Of a DNA stretch of 64,000 nucleotides, positions 1 through 7,360 are shown one piece after another; the first letter of the stretch is position 1, and every line of letters starts with the position of its first letter. The translations under genes and the position numbers were made by a program. The notes beneath the pieces are model-generated. The model was not told the DNA's origin. It saw only the letters and a program-made list of their open reading frames with translations, and did not search any database. Source of the DNA: Burkholderiales bacterium (GTDB lineage Bacteria; Pseudomonadota; Gammaproteobacteria; Burkholderiales; Usitatibacteraceae); contig JANYDB010000113.1 of NCBI GenBank assembly GCA_025359985.1, forward strand, positions 1 to 64,000, given 5' to 3'.

Positions 1-285
1 AACCCATGCTTGCTCAATAACTGAATTTCCACATACACCTCGTTGGGTTTCAAGACCGCTCCGAAAAGCAGCCATCATCTCAAAACGGTGTGTCAGTTTT
101 CAATCGCTGCTGTGTATCAGTTTACAACCGCTGCTGACATAAGCGACGCTAACGACTTCAAGAAGGCAGAAAAAATCATGCGCGAGCTTGAACAGGTGTA
201 CATGCTCCGCGCACCCACCGAATTACCCACGCAGAGAAAGGTAATACACGATGCAGTAACCAAACCACTAACAGGAGTCAACAAG

Positions 286-1095
286 ATGAAAAACGATATA
301 AGAAACGCAGTTGAAGAAGCAATCAAAGAGGCCGAGGATTTCCGCCAGTTCATAGACGGTTGCAAAAGGCGAGGGGTGCAGCCGACCGTGCACATGTCAG
401 GCAGTCGGGTTTGCGGCTTTGCGTTCCGCAAAGGGGCACTGAGGGTCAAAGGTTCAGAGCTAGGGCGTACCTATACATGGGACGCATTGCGTCAACGCCT
501 GGACTACCAAGAGATAACAGATTTTCCAGTGCTGGAGGAACTACTGGCGCAAGAGCGGGAAGGGCTACAGTCGGCCAGTTGCCCCAGCAGCGGGAACGCG
601 AAACAGAAGCGCGAGCAAGCGCGGCAGTTGCTTGATGATGACTATCTCGCCGCAGTGCGCGCAAAGTTTGGCGATGACCTCGCCGATATCCAACGCGAGC
701 AGTCCCTGCTTGAAATTCGGTTCAAGGATGGCGGCATGTTGCGCGATTTCGGTGACCGTCTGTCAGCACAGGACAACGACCCGAAGAAAGCTGCCACGCG
801 CATGGTTGCCGTGGCAATGGTGAAGGGGTGGCCTGCCATTAGCTTTAACGGCAACAACGAGTTTGTAAGGGAAGGGATGCGCGCAGCCATTGCCGCAGGC
901 TTGCCCGTTGTCGCGAAGGATGCAGCGCAGGAGCAACTACTCGCGGAAGTGCAAGCCGAGGGCACCATGTCCGCAGGGGCCGCGTTGGCACCGTCGCCGC
1001 TCGTGGCGGCCAGCAGACGGCTTGACGCGGTGCGCAAGCTCTACAAGGCACCAGACCCGCAAGAGCAACCCAAACAGCGGCACTTCAAGCTATGA
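286..1095 (+). CDS. Relaxase C-terminal half with LPD7-like region (catalytic part missing)
   Basis: The product resembles the part of large plasmid/ICE relaxases that follows the nicking domain. A block around VHMSGSRVCGFAF and a GSELGRTYTW motif is followed by an LPD7-like module (near FKDGGMLRDFGDRLSAQ and AVAMVKGWPAISFNG). No relaxase catalytic histidine cluster is present. The reading frame opens after a stop at 22-24. Relaxase-linker-like sequence (RAPTELPTQRKV) already begins near 212, so the frame is the tail of a decapitated gene. I chose ATG 286 because AGGAG at 273-277 precedes it by 8 bases; ATG 178 and TTG 43 are alternatives. It is followed by the 1107 gene, whose ribosome binding site overlaps this stop. 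Family assignment is by motif recall. Whether the fragment is expressed is unknown. Confidence 0.6.
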   Translation: MKNDIRNAVEEAIKEAEDFRQFIDGCKRRGVQPTVHMSGSRVCGFAFRKGALRVKGSELGRTYTWDALRQRLDYQEITDFPVLEELLAQEREGLQSASCPSSGNAKQKREQARQLLDDDYLAAVRAKFGDDLADIQREQSLLEIRFKDGGMLRDFGDRLSAQDNDPKKAATRMVAVAMVKGWPAISFNGNNEFVREGMRAAIAAGLPVVAKDAAQEQLLAEVQAEGTMSAGAALAPSPLVAASRRLDAVRKLYKAPDPQEQPKQRHFKL

Positions 1096-1106
1096 GGGGG
1101 GCAACT

Positions 1107-1736
1107 ATGACAAAGAGAAGAGCCGCCTATTTTTCGTGGAACGCGACCGAGCAGGCACGCCTGCAGGACGCGACGCACGACGAGATTGTCCTGTACCTCA
1201 CTATCCTCAAGCCGCTGGCAGATTTTCGGACGGGGATAGTGGGCACGTTCGCACCTAAGCACCCGCTGTCATTTGCTCGCCTTGGGGCCTTGCTGTGCCG
1301 ACCCGCCACGCAGGGGCGCGCCGCCGTCGCGTATGACGGCACGCAGGCCAAGCGTGTTTTAGAGCGGCTGGAAGCCCGAGGGCTTGTCTGCGAAGTCGTG
1401 CAGGTCGGCGGGGCGCTGATTCTGCGCCTGCCGTTGTCGCCCATCGGCGCGACCGAAAGCAAGGGGAAGTTGTCGGGAGAACCGCCGGGTCAAAGCGCTG
1501 GAAACCCAACAACGGCGGGGGGTTTTGGGGAAGTGCACCCCCCGTCTACAGTATTGACCAATACTGACCTTACTGAACAGTCCCAAAGGGACAAACACAG
1601 TATTGAACAGCCGCCAAAACCCGAGGTGGAAAGTGGCGCGGAACCCGCCACCGTGATCGACGTATCAGACGAGGATTTCATGCCCTTTGACGAGACCCCG
1701 CCGCGCTTGCCAAGGCGACAGGTTCTGTCTCTATGA
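1107..1736 (+). CDS. Plasmid-type accessory protein of unknown function
   Basis: About 209 residues. The first ~115 residues (ATEQARLQDATHDEIVLYL onward) look like a folded, possibly winged-helix domain of the kind encoded next to plasmid replication or mobilization genes. The rest is a polar, Pro/Glu/Thr-rich tail ending in an acidic segment (DVSDEDFMPFDETPP). ATG 1107 is preferred over the ATG at 1092 because GAGGGGGG (1094-1101) is a strong Shine-Dalgarno at the right distance. It sits 11 bases after the relaxase fragment, so the two are probably co-transcribed. The region is visibly GC-richer than the element that follows. I do not recognise a defined family; a DNA-binding role is a guess from context. 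Confidence 0.55.
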   Translation: MTKRRAAYFSWNATEQARLQDATHDEIVLYLTILKPLADFRTGIVGTFAPKHPLSFARLGALLCRPATQGRAAVAYDGTQAKRVLERLEARGLVCEVVQVGGALILRLPLSPIGATESKGKLSGEPPGQSAGNPTTAGGFGEVHPPSTVLTNTDLTEQSQRDKHSIEQPPKPEVESGAEPATVIDVSDEDFMPFDETPPRLPRRQVLSL

Positions 1737-1869
1737 GGCGCGAGCCTGTGCTAAAATCCGAGCTTCGTCAGGTGGCACACTGTAGTGTCCCACTTTGCTG
1801 GAGTGTACCACTTGGATTGAAAGGGATAAAAGCCTTTTAATTCAAAGAAGTGGAGGGAATAGTGCCCTG

Positions 1870-1887
1870 TCCCGTCCACTCCGCCAA
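1870..1887 (+). repeat. Attachment-site repeat, left copy (tRNA-Asp 3' end)
   Basis: TCCCGTCCACTCCGCCAA is repeated exactly at 5140-5157. It matches the T-stem 3' strand, acceptor 3' strand (CCACTCC), discriminator G and CCA expected for a betaproteobacterial tRNA-Asp. No TTCGAAT T-loop precedes it, so this is not an intact tRNA. The integrase gene lies immediately downstream, as expected for an att junction. Confidence 0.8.
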
Positions 1888-1895
1888 ACATCATT

Positions 1896-1928
1896 AAAGC
1901 CTTGATTATTCAAGGCTTTTTTGTTTTT
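1896..1928 (+). terminator. Rho-independent terminator after att copy 1
   Basis: A 10-bp perfect stem (AAAGCCTTGA at 1896-1905, TCAAGGCTTT at 1910-1919) has a 4-base loop and is followed by a T-rich run. It sits where the tRNA terminator should be, so the element supplies a replacement terminator to the tRNA it enters at this junction. Confidence 0.75.
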
Positions 1929-3255
1929 AGAGTCGGCGGGAGTGGTAGCAATTTTGGTAGCAAAATTGCTTGCTCTCCCTATTTATTGTCGTCGCGGCAT
2001 CTACTACCTTCATACACGCATCAACGGCGTGCAGGTGAAGCGTTCGCTGCATACGAGCGATGCATTCACCGCTAAACTGAGGGCCTTGGAATGGCTCAAG
2101 GTGGTAGCAATGGCAACGAATAAGCCCAAGCTCACAGATTTTAATTTCAGCGACGTAAATCGCTATGAAATAGACATTGCTGCAGGGCGATACAAAGCTG
2201 ATGGCGACGAAGACCATCAACGCTTATTAGAGGCATTGAAGCTAGTCCAGGCCAAGACCCAAACCCCAGAACCGAAGGTTCCGTATGGGCTACCGCACTC
2301 AAAAACCCGCAGTAAAAAGGCTGGCCTTAAAGTCGGCGAGCTACTGGAAAAATTTTTTCTGGTGAATAGCAAACACAGCCAAGCCACACAAAACGGCTAT
2401 AGGTCTGATGCAAACGAGTTTGCAAAACTGCTAAAAAACCCCAACGTATCAGACATCACAAAGACCGACATAACGGTCTACATTGAGTGGCTAGCGGCCA
2501 AGAAAACCAACCCAAGAACCACGGATAAAAAAGTTGGCGTAATTCGTTCATTGCTCAATTATGCAAAGGAGCATGGGTACTTTCACGGCGACAATCCAGC
2601 CGCCGGCCGCAATATTTTGACAAAAAAGCAGAAGCTAAATAGCGATGCGCCGACTTGGGAATTTCTCCAAATCAAGCAATTTTTTGGCTCAGAAAATTTC
2701 ATGGAACTGCGGAAAACCGAACCTGACTTTTATTATGTTTGCATGCTTGGGGTGCTGACAGGCGTGCGGGTTTCAGCGTTGGCGGCGATCAAAAAAGCCG
2801 ACTTGCAAGCCACATTGAACGGCTGCCGTTTCATCAAAATCCGCAAGGACAAGACGGCGGCGGGCAAGCGAGAGGTGCCGATAGCGACCGAACTTTACGA
2901 GGAACTGTTGGAATTTGCTGGCGACCGTGAAGGGATTTTTCGTTTTACGGAACGGGCTGAGGACGAAAAAGGCTCGTCAGATCCAATTCGTAAACGGTTG
3001 GAAAAGCTCAAAACCGAACTTCAATTAAAAGGTGCAGGGCTATATTTTCACGGCTTCCGAAAGTTTTTTAATAACTGGATGCTTCAAATGGATGTCCCAT
3101 TTGAAGCAAGATGCCAATATGTGGGACACGATATTGAGCACGTTAATGTCGCAACTTACGGAAAAAAATTCAGCACCGACAAACTTGGCGGCTTGGTCAT
3201 TCCAGTTCAGCGTCGACTTTTAGCCGAAGTCAGACCACACAAAATCAAGAATTAA
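1921..3255 (+). CDS. Tyrosine recombinase (integrase) of the tRNA-Asp element
   Basis: The protein is a site-specific tyrosine recombinase that would integrate and excise the flanking element. Numbered from the TTG at 1921, the catalytic set is complete: Arg283 (TGVRVSALA), Lys311 (KDKTAAGKREVPI), His377-x-x-Arg380 (HGFRKFF), His403 (GHDIEH) and nucleophile Tyr413 (ATYGKK). A SAM-like core-binding domain occupies roughly 140-235 (KVGELLEKFF to NPAAGRN). An arm-binding-like N-terminus includes RRGIYYLHTRINGVQVKR. The true start is uncertain: TTG 1921 and 1963 and GTG 1942 are possible, because the frame overlaps the att region and no strong ribosome site is visible. The gene abuts the 18-bp repeat at 1870 and is followed by a terminator at 3278. 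Confidence 0.92.
   Translation: MFLESAGVVAILVAKLLALPIYCRRGIYYLHTRINGVQVKRSLHTSDAFTAKLRALEWLKVVAMATNKPKLTDFNFSDVNRYEIDIAAGRYKADGDEDHQRLLEALKLVQAKTQTPEPKVPYGLPHSKTRSKKAGLKVGELLEKFFLVNSKHSQATQNGYRSDANEFAKLLKNPNVSDITKTDITVYIEWLAAKKTNPRTTDKKVGVIRSLLNYAKEHGYFHGDNPAAGRNILTKKQKLNSDAPTWEFLQIKQFFGSENFMELRKTEPDFYYVCMLGVLTGVRVSALAAIKKADLQATLNGCRFIKIRKDKTAAGKREVPIATELYEELLEFAGDREGIFRFTERAEDEKGSSDPIRKRLEKLKTELQLKGAGLYFHGFRKFFNNWMLQMDVPFEARCQYVGHDIEHVNVATYGKKFSTDKLGGLVIPVQRRLLAEVRPHKIKN
1944..1963 (+). repeat. Tandem GGTAGCAA motifs, candidate integrase arm sites
   Basis: GGTAGCAA occurs at 1944-1951 and 1956-1963, one helical turn apart, beside the left attachment repeat. The same motif recurs near the other end at 5056-5063, with an inverted TTGCTAC at 5092-5098. 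Clustering at both ends of the element suggests integrase or excisionase arm sites; this is inference. Confidence 0.4.
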
Positions 3256-3277
3256 ATCAAGCTCGCCGCAAAAAACG

Positions 3278-3301
3278 AACGCCCGTCAGGGCGTTTTTTT
3301 T
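3278..3301 (+). terminator. Terminator after integrase
   Basis: AACGCCC (3278-3284), loop GTCA, GGGCGTT (3289-3295), followed by an uninterrupted T run to 3301. It lies 23 bases after the integrase stop and separates that gene from the mobilization module. Confidence 0.85.
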
Positions 3302-3406
3302 CGGGAGCAACAGGGGTTTGGGGAGGTATTCCCCAAGGTTTTGACTTGGCTTTTGACTGGCTTCTGACCTTAACCCCGTAGGGCGAACCAACAGATTTAT
3401 CGTTGG

Positions 3407-3445
3407 CCTTTTTCGTAGAAAAAGGTGTAGTGAGTTACACCTTTT
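3407..3445 (+). other. Predicted origin of transfer (oriT) of MobV type
   Basis: Two overlapping inverted repeats share an arm. CCTTTTT (3407-3413) pairs with AAAAAGG (3419-3425). AAAAGGTGTA (3420-3429) pairs with TACACCTTTT (3436-3445) around a GTGAGT loop. The pMV158 oriT has the same overlapping layout, and its nick sequence, as I recall it, is TAGTGTG/TTA. Here the matching place reads TAGTGAG/TTA, so the predicted nick is between 3434 and 3435. It lies 62 bases upstream of the MobV relaxase gene, on the same strand, as in pMV158. No search was run. Confidence 0.75.
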
Positions 3446-3507
3446 GACATCCCCCCCAAAACTGCTACAACTAAAGGACAACAACAATAAAAAACAGGTC
3501 GCAAATC

Positions 3508-4500
3508 ATGTACTCAATTATACGAACTGAGAAACACAAGTCAATTGCAAGTCTGAGAAGTCGCGAGACTCACACCTATCGCACCCGACCAACGGCGAAC
3601 GCCGACCCCGCCAAGCAAAACTTAAACAAGCTGCTTTTCGGTAGACAAAATTACGCTACGAAATGCGCTGAAATGCTGAACGAATACCGACACGATGGCA
3701 AACACCAACGCGTTGATGCCGTAATCGCCATTGAATACCTGTTGACGGCTTCGCCAGAATTTTTTGTAGCTGACCTATACCACGACCGGCAAAAGACTTT
3801 GGATGCGTGGTGCGAAGCCCAGATTGATTTTCTTAAAAAGAAGCACGGTGAGGAAAATATCTTATGCGCCTATCTGCACCTGGACGAAAAAACGCCGCAC
3901 ATTGAAGCCTATGTTTTGCCAATAGACAAGAAGGGGAATTTGAACTGCAAGAGCTTCCTTGGGGGCGCAAAGCTGCTGTCAGCGTTGCAAACAAGTTACG
4001 CGCAGCATAACGCCCATTTTGGGCTGAAGCGGGGCGCCATTGCCAGCAATGCCACGCATCAGAAAGTAAAGCAGTTTTACGGCGCAATAAACCAGAAAAG
4101 CGAGATCAACAATGTTGCTCTTGAGCAGGCGTTGAAGCTTGACAAGCCAAGCTTCAGCGATAAAGTGAATATGGAAGATTACCTAGCAAAACAAGAGAAA
4201 ACGCTGCACCGACGCATGACAGAAATGTTCTTGCCGGTAGTGCAAAAAGCAAAGCTTGTAGAGCGGGCGGAACGGCTGATAGAAGCTGACAAAAAGCGAG
4301 AAGAGAAGATGAAAGCTGAAAAATTAAATATGGAAAATACCATTCGGCAAATGCAAAAGGATGCCGAGAAACTGCTCGCACCACTGAAAATGGTTGAGCT
4401 GCTCCAAGAGGAAAATGCAGAACTGAAAAAATCGCTTTCATGGTATGAGAAAAAATTTAGTGAGCTGAACGTCAAAGCGCAGCAGGCTAAAAAAATATGA
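3508..4500 (+). CDS. mobV: MobV-family relaxase (plasmid mobilization/recombination, Mob/Pre)
   Basis: This 330-residue protein should nick the adjacent oriT and lead the strand during mobilization by a helper conjugation system. The N-terminal ~200 residues carry MobV motifs. His22 sits exactly where the catalytic histidine of MobM lies. A conserved Asn-rich turn (DPAKQNLNKLLFG) is at 33-45. The metal motif HLDEKTPHIE is at 124-133. In MobM the metal ligands are His126, Glu129, His133 and His135. Here the set is His124, Glu127, His131 and Glu133, so the last His is replaced by Glu. Residues ~225-320 are Lys/Glu-rich and predicted coiled coil, usual for the MobV C-terminus. No coupling protein or type IV secretion genes are visible, so the element would depend on a helper. 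Confidence 0.88.
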   Translation: MYSIIRTEKHKSIASLRSRETHTYRTRPTANADPAKQNLNKLLFGRQNYATKCAEMLNEYRHDGKHQRVDAVIAIEYLLTASPEFFVADLYHDRQKTLDAWCEAQIDFLKKKHGEENILCAYLHLDEKTPHIEAYVLPIDKKGNLNCKSFLGGAKLLSALQTSYAQHNAHFGLKRGAIASNATHQKVKQFYGAINQKSEINNVALEQALKLDKPSFSDKVNMEDYLAKQEKTLHRRMTEMFLPVVQKAKLVERAERLIEADKKREEKMKAEKLNMENTIRQMQKDAEKLLAPLKMVELLQEENAELKKSLSWYEKKFSELNVKAQQAKKI

Positions 4501-4580
4501 AAGGAATCGTCAAATCCTTGCTGTGTTGTTGGAGTTTTGAAAAACCTTGACTTAGGTTTTATTTTTAATAGTGTGAAGAT

Positions 4581-4706
4581 ATGGAAAATTTTATCTTCGT
4601 ATGGCTGTTCCCATTGCTCCCAATTCTTTTTACGGGATTTTTTGTACTGGTTGGCATGACATTTTTCAATTGGTGGGATGCGAAGGAGCAGAAGGAGCAA
4701 CGGTAG
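4581..4706 (+). CDS. 41-residue predicted membrane miniprotein
   Basis: ATG 4581 opens a frame of 41 codons ending TAG at 4704-4706. After MENF the product has one long hydrophobic stretch (IFVWLFPLLPILFTGFFVLV, residues 5-24), then MTFFNWW and a charged tail (DAKEQKEQR), consistent with a single-span membrane peptide. It lies 80 bases after the relaxase. No strong Shine-Dalgarno is visible. Its end overlaps tail-to-tail with the gene on the other strand (4666-4977). No homologue is recognised. Confidence 0.4.
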   Translation: MENFIFVWLFPLLPILFTGFFVLVGMTFFNWWDAKEQKEQR

Positions 4707-4977
4707 TATTTTTTTGTGTGCACGGTTCTATCAAAGCACTTGAAGCAACTAGATTGGCTCCAATGCTTGAAATAATTAGAAAAAAGTTTTTTAGAAAATC
4801 GAATTGTTCCGGGGCGCTAGCTTTGGGACCTAAGTACACGTATAGCGAACACACAAGACCCACTCCGATTAATATAGCGCCGGAAGTTAATACTGTTTTT
4901 GCAGTTCTATTTTTCGAAATCCGCCAGATTGCGAGTATCAATACCACCGCGCAAATTACTATTAAAAAAATATCCAT
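4666..4977 (-). CDS. Small membrane protein, unknown function (element cargo)
   Basis: 103 residues with two hydrophobic spans: IFLIVICAVVLILAIW near 3-18 and TSGAILIGVGLVCSLYVYL near 31-49. An amphipathic segment with IISSIGANLVASS and a polar tail follow. ATG 4977 is preceded on the minus strand by GAGGG at a good distance, which supports this frame over the 131-codon frame on the opposite strand. It is the only gene on the element opposing the integrase and relaxase. No family is recognised; superinfection or toxin-antitoxin roles would be speculation. Confidence 0.55.
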   Translation of the reverse strand: MDIFLIVICAVVLILAIWRISKNRTAKTVLTSGAILIGVGLVCSLYVYLGPKASAPEQFDFLKNFFLIISSIGANLVASSALIEPCTQKNTTVAPSAPSHPTN

Positions 4978-5055
4978 CGCTTTTTCCCTCTGTTGATAAG
5001 CAGATATGAACTGATTTCGCTGCGTTAGTTGATCATACTTTTGCGCTATAATATC

Positions 5056-5098
5056 GGTAGCAAAGTTGGTATCGTTTTTTTTAACTGTTTTTTGCTAC
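5056..5098 (+). repeat. Right-end GGTAGCAA / TTGCTAC motifs
   Basis: GGTAGCAA at 5056-5063 and its inverted core TTGCTAC at 5092-5098 mirror the doublet at 1944-1963. They lie 42-84 bases inside the right attachment repeat and are candidate arm-type integrase sites. Confidence 0.35.
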
Positions 5099-5139
5099 TT
5101 GTCCCGCCCAATCAAGAGCTTAGCGTAGTGGAATTTTGC

Positions 5140-5157
5140 TCCCGTCCACTCCGCCAA
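5140..5157 (+). repeat. Attachment-site repeat, right copy (tRNA-Asp 3' end)
   Basis: The second exact copy of TCCCGTCCACTCCGCCAA. It abuts a strong terminator and then ppiD. In many betaproteobacteria tRNA-Asp lies just upstream of ppiD, so this copy probably marks the chromosomal side of the integration site and the original tRNA 3' end was displaced by the island(s). Confidence 0.8.
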
Positions 5158-5162
5158 CCTAA

Positions 5163-5196
5163 GGGGCGAACTTATTTGTTAAGTTCGCCCCTTTTT
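5163..5196 (+). terminator. Terminator, probably original to tRNA-Asp
   Basis: A perfect 12-bp stem (GGGGCGAACTTA at 5163-5174, TAAGTTCGCCCC at 5180-5191), 5-base loop and T run. It starts six bases after the att repeat, where the native tRNA terminator would be. Confidence 0.85.
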
Positions 5197-5279
5197 ATGT
5201 CAACGTTGATATCAGCCTGACCATGTGTCTTCTGATATTAATTTGACTTGATACACACCATTTCATAAGCGACTCACAC

Positions 5280-7187
5280 ATGCTTGAATCTATCCGTATT
5301 GCCGCCAAGACCTGGGTTGCCAAAGTTGTTCTGGCACTGATTACAGTTCCTTTCGCATTGTGGGGCGTCGAATCTTACATACGCTCTACGCCTGGGCAAG
5401 ATTCGATTGCCAAGGTGGGCGATGAAAAAATCAGCTCCCAGGAATTCAGTGACGCAGTACGCAATCAGCTCGATCAATTCCGTCAACAATTTGGTGGCGG
5501 CATTGATGCTTCAATAATGGATACCCCTGAAATGCGGAAGTCCATTCTTGATCAGCTCATTGATCAGCGTCTTCTTACGGCAGCCATGCAGGCAGGTGAA
5601 CTTACAGTCAGCGATGTGGCATTGCGTGATCGCATCAGTAACGAGCCTTCATTTCAAGAAAGCGGTCAATTTTCCAGCGCGCGCTACGATACTTTTTTGA
5701 AATCACAAGGCTATTCTGCTGCGCGTTTTGAAGCTTTGCTGCGCAAGGACATGGAACGTCAACAGTTTGTTGAAAGCATTGCGAGCACTGCATTTTCAGG
5801 CAGTGTTAGCGCCCGCCAGTATTTATGGGCGGCAGAGCAATCGCGAGAAATAACGGTTGCCACCATAGCGCCAGATCGTTTTACTGCAGAGGTCAAAATA
5901 ACGCCGGAGCAAGTCAAAAAATTCTATGAGTCGCACCAGACAGAATTTACGGTTCCAGCTCAGGTACGTGCGGAATATGTTGAACTTTCGGTTGAAGCAT
6001 TGGCACCACAGATTCAACTTGGCGCTGACGAGATTAAGGCTTTTTATGATGCAAATGCAGCGCGCTATGTGCAAAAAGAAGAGCGTAAAGCAAGCCACAT
6101 TCTCATCTCGGTAGCGGCAACGGCAAAAGAAGAAGAGAAAAATGCAGCCAAGGAAAAAGCCGATGCGCTGTATGCGCAAGTCAAAAAGAATCCGAAAGAG
6201 TTTGCTGACCTGGCCAAGAAAAATTCGCAGGATCCAGGTTCTGCCATAAATGGCGGCGACCTTGGTTTCTTTGGACGTGGCGCTATGGTGCCGGCGTTTG
6301 ATCAAGCCGTATTTAAAGCAAGCAAGGATGACATCGTCGGTCCGGTTAAATCGGATTTTGGATATCACATTATTCGGCTCACCGACATTCGTCCAGAGCG
6401 CGCAAAATCCATTGCTGATGCAACGCCAGAAATTGAAGGAGAGCTTAAAAAACAAAAAGCGCAAAAGAAATTTGCAGAGCTGGCTGAAAAATTCAGCAAT
6501 TTGGCCTACGAACAATCAACCAGCCTCAAAGCTGCAGCTGAAGCCGTGAACCTACCGATCAAGCAAAGCCCATTCATTAGCAAAGGGGCTGTGCTTCAGC
6601 CGCCGTTCAATAACCCCAAATTAATGGCTGCGTTATTTTCGGATGATGTGGTTAAAAACAAACGTAATACCGAAGCTGTTGAGGTCGCCACCAATTCGCT
6701 GGTAGCTGCACGAGCACTTGAATCAAAGCCTGCGGTGCTGCGTCCTCTTGCCGAGGTTGAGCCTGCAATTATGGCGCGGTTGACGCGCGAAGAAGCGGCA
6801 AAACTGGCAAAAAAAGATGGCGAAGCAAAGCTTGCGCAATTGCGTGAAGGCAAACCAGCCGATGTAAAGTTTCCGGCTGTATTGGCAATTAGCCGCACTA
6901 ATTTGGGCGGCCTTCCGCAGAATGTTATTGAAGCCGCCTTGCGCGCCGATACCAAAATTCTGCCAGCCTATGTCGGTGTTGAGAATCCCGATGGCGGTTA
7001 TCTGCTGGTGCAAATTGCTAAGGTCATCGAACCGACTCCCGCTGACGAGGCCAAGCTAAAGGCGACCAGCACGCGTCTCACCCAGTCACAAGCCCAGCAG
7101 CAGCTGCAATCGATTGTGTCCCAAATGCGTACCAGGGTAGATGTTTCCATTACCAAAGATGCACTGGAGAAAAAAGCGGACAAGTAA
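5280..7187 (+). CDS. ppiD: PpiD-type periplasmic folding factor (SurA_N + PPIC rotamase)
   Basis: A membrane-anchored peptidyl-prolyl isomerase/chaperone that helps fold outer-membrane and secreted proteins as they leave the Sec channel. A single N-terminal membrane helix (VAKVVLALITVPFALWGVES, about 13-32) is followed by a SurA_N-like chaperone region (~36-180). A parvulin domain at about 269-368 starts KASHILIS, contains GGDLGFFGRGAMVPAFDQAVF and ends GYHIIRLTDI. A second, divergent lobe runs to the end. The length, 635 residues, fits PpiD. ATG 5280 is the first start in the frame after the att region. The gene marks the return to core chromosome and ends at a strong hairpin. Confidence 0.93.
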   Translation: MLESIRIAAKTWVAKVVLALITVPFALWGVESYIRSTPGQDSIAKVGDEKISSQEFSDAVRNQLDQFRQQFGGGIDASIMDTPEMRKSILDQLIDQRLLTAAMQAGELTVSDVALRDRISNEPSFQESGQFSSARYDTFLKSQGYSAARFEALLRKDMERQQFVESIASTAFSGSVSARQYLWAAEQSREITVATIAPDRFTAEVKITPEQVKKFYESHQTEFTVPAQVRAEYVELSVEALAPQIQLGADEIKAFYDANAARYVQKEERKASHILISVAATAKEEEKNAAKEKADALYAQVKKNPKEFADLAKKNSQDPGSAINGGDLGFFGRGAMVPAFDQAVFKASKDDIVGPVKSDFGYHIIRLTDIRPERAKSIADATPEIEGELKKQKAQKKFAELAEKFSNLAYEQSTSLKAAAEAVNLPIKQSPFISKGAVLQPPFNNPKLMAALFSDDVVKNKRNTEAVEVATNSLVAARALESKPAVLRPLAEVEPAIMARLTREEAAKLAKKDGEAKLAQLREGKPADVKFPAVLAISRTNLGGLPQNVIEAALRADTKILPAYVGVENPDGGYLLVQIAKVIEPTPADEAKLKATSTRLTQSQAQQQLQSIVSQMRTRVDVSITKDALEKKADK

Positions 7188-7249
7188 GCAAACTTGTAAT
7201 CAGTTAGCAAATTCGGGTTTGCTGACAATATCGTTGTGCAGAATATAAA

Positions 7250-7278
7250 AAGGGCTGCTGGTTGTACCAGCAGCCCTT
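7250..7278. terminator. Bidirectional terminator between ppiD and the SDR gene
   Basis: A 13-bp perfect stem (AAGGGCTGCTGGT at 7250-7262, ACCAGCAGCCCTT at 7266-7278) with a 3-base loop. On the minus strand it is followed by TTTTATA, on the plus strand by TTATTTTG. It lies between two convergent genes and can serve both. Confidence 0.75.
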
Positions 7279-7360
7279 GGTTATTTTGCAGTCTTATGTC
7301 TTGCTGGCTGCAGCTATCATCGAATACAGAACAACAAACAACTAACAGATCGCGGCTTTA

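Noticed and set aside
4601-4996. 131-codon plus-strand frame at the right end of the element
   Set aside because: It overlaps the minus-strand gene with a good ribosome site and has no domain of its own.
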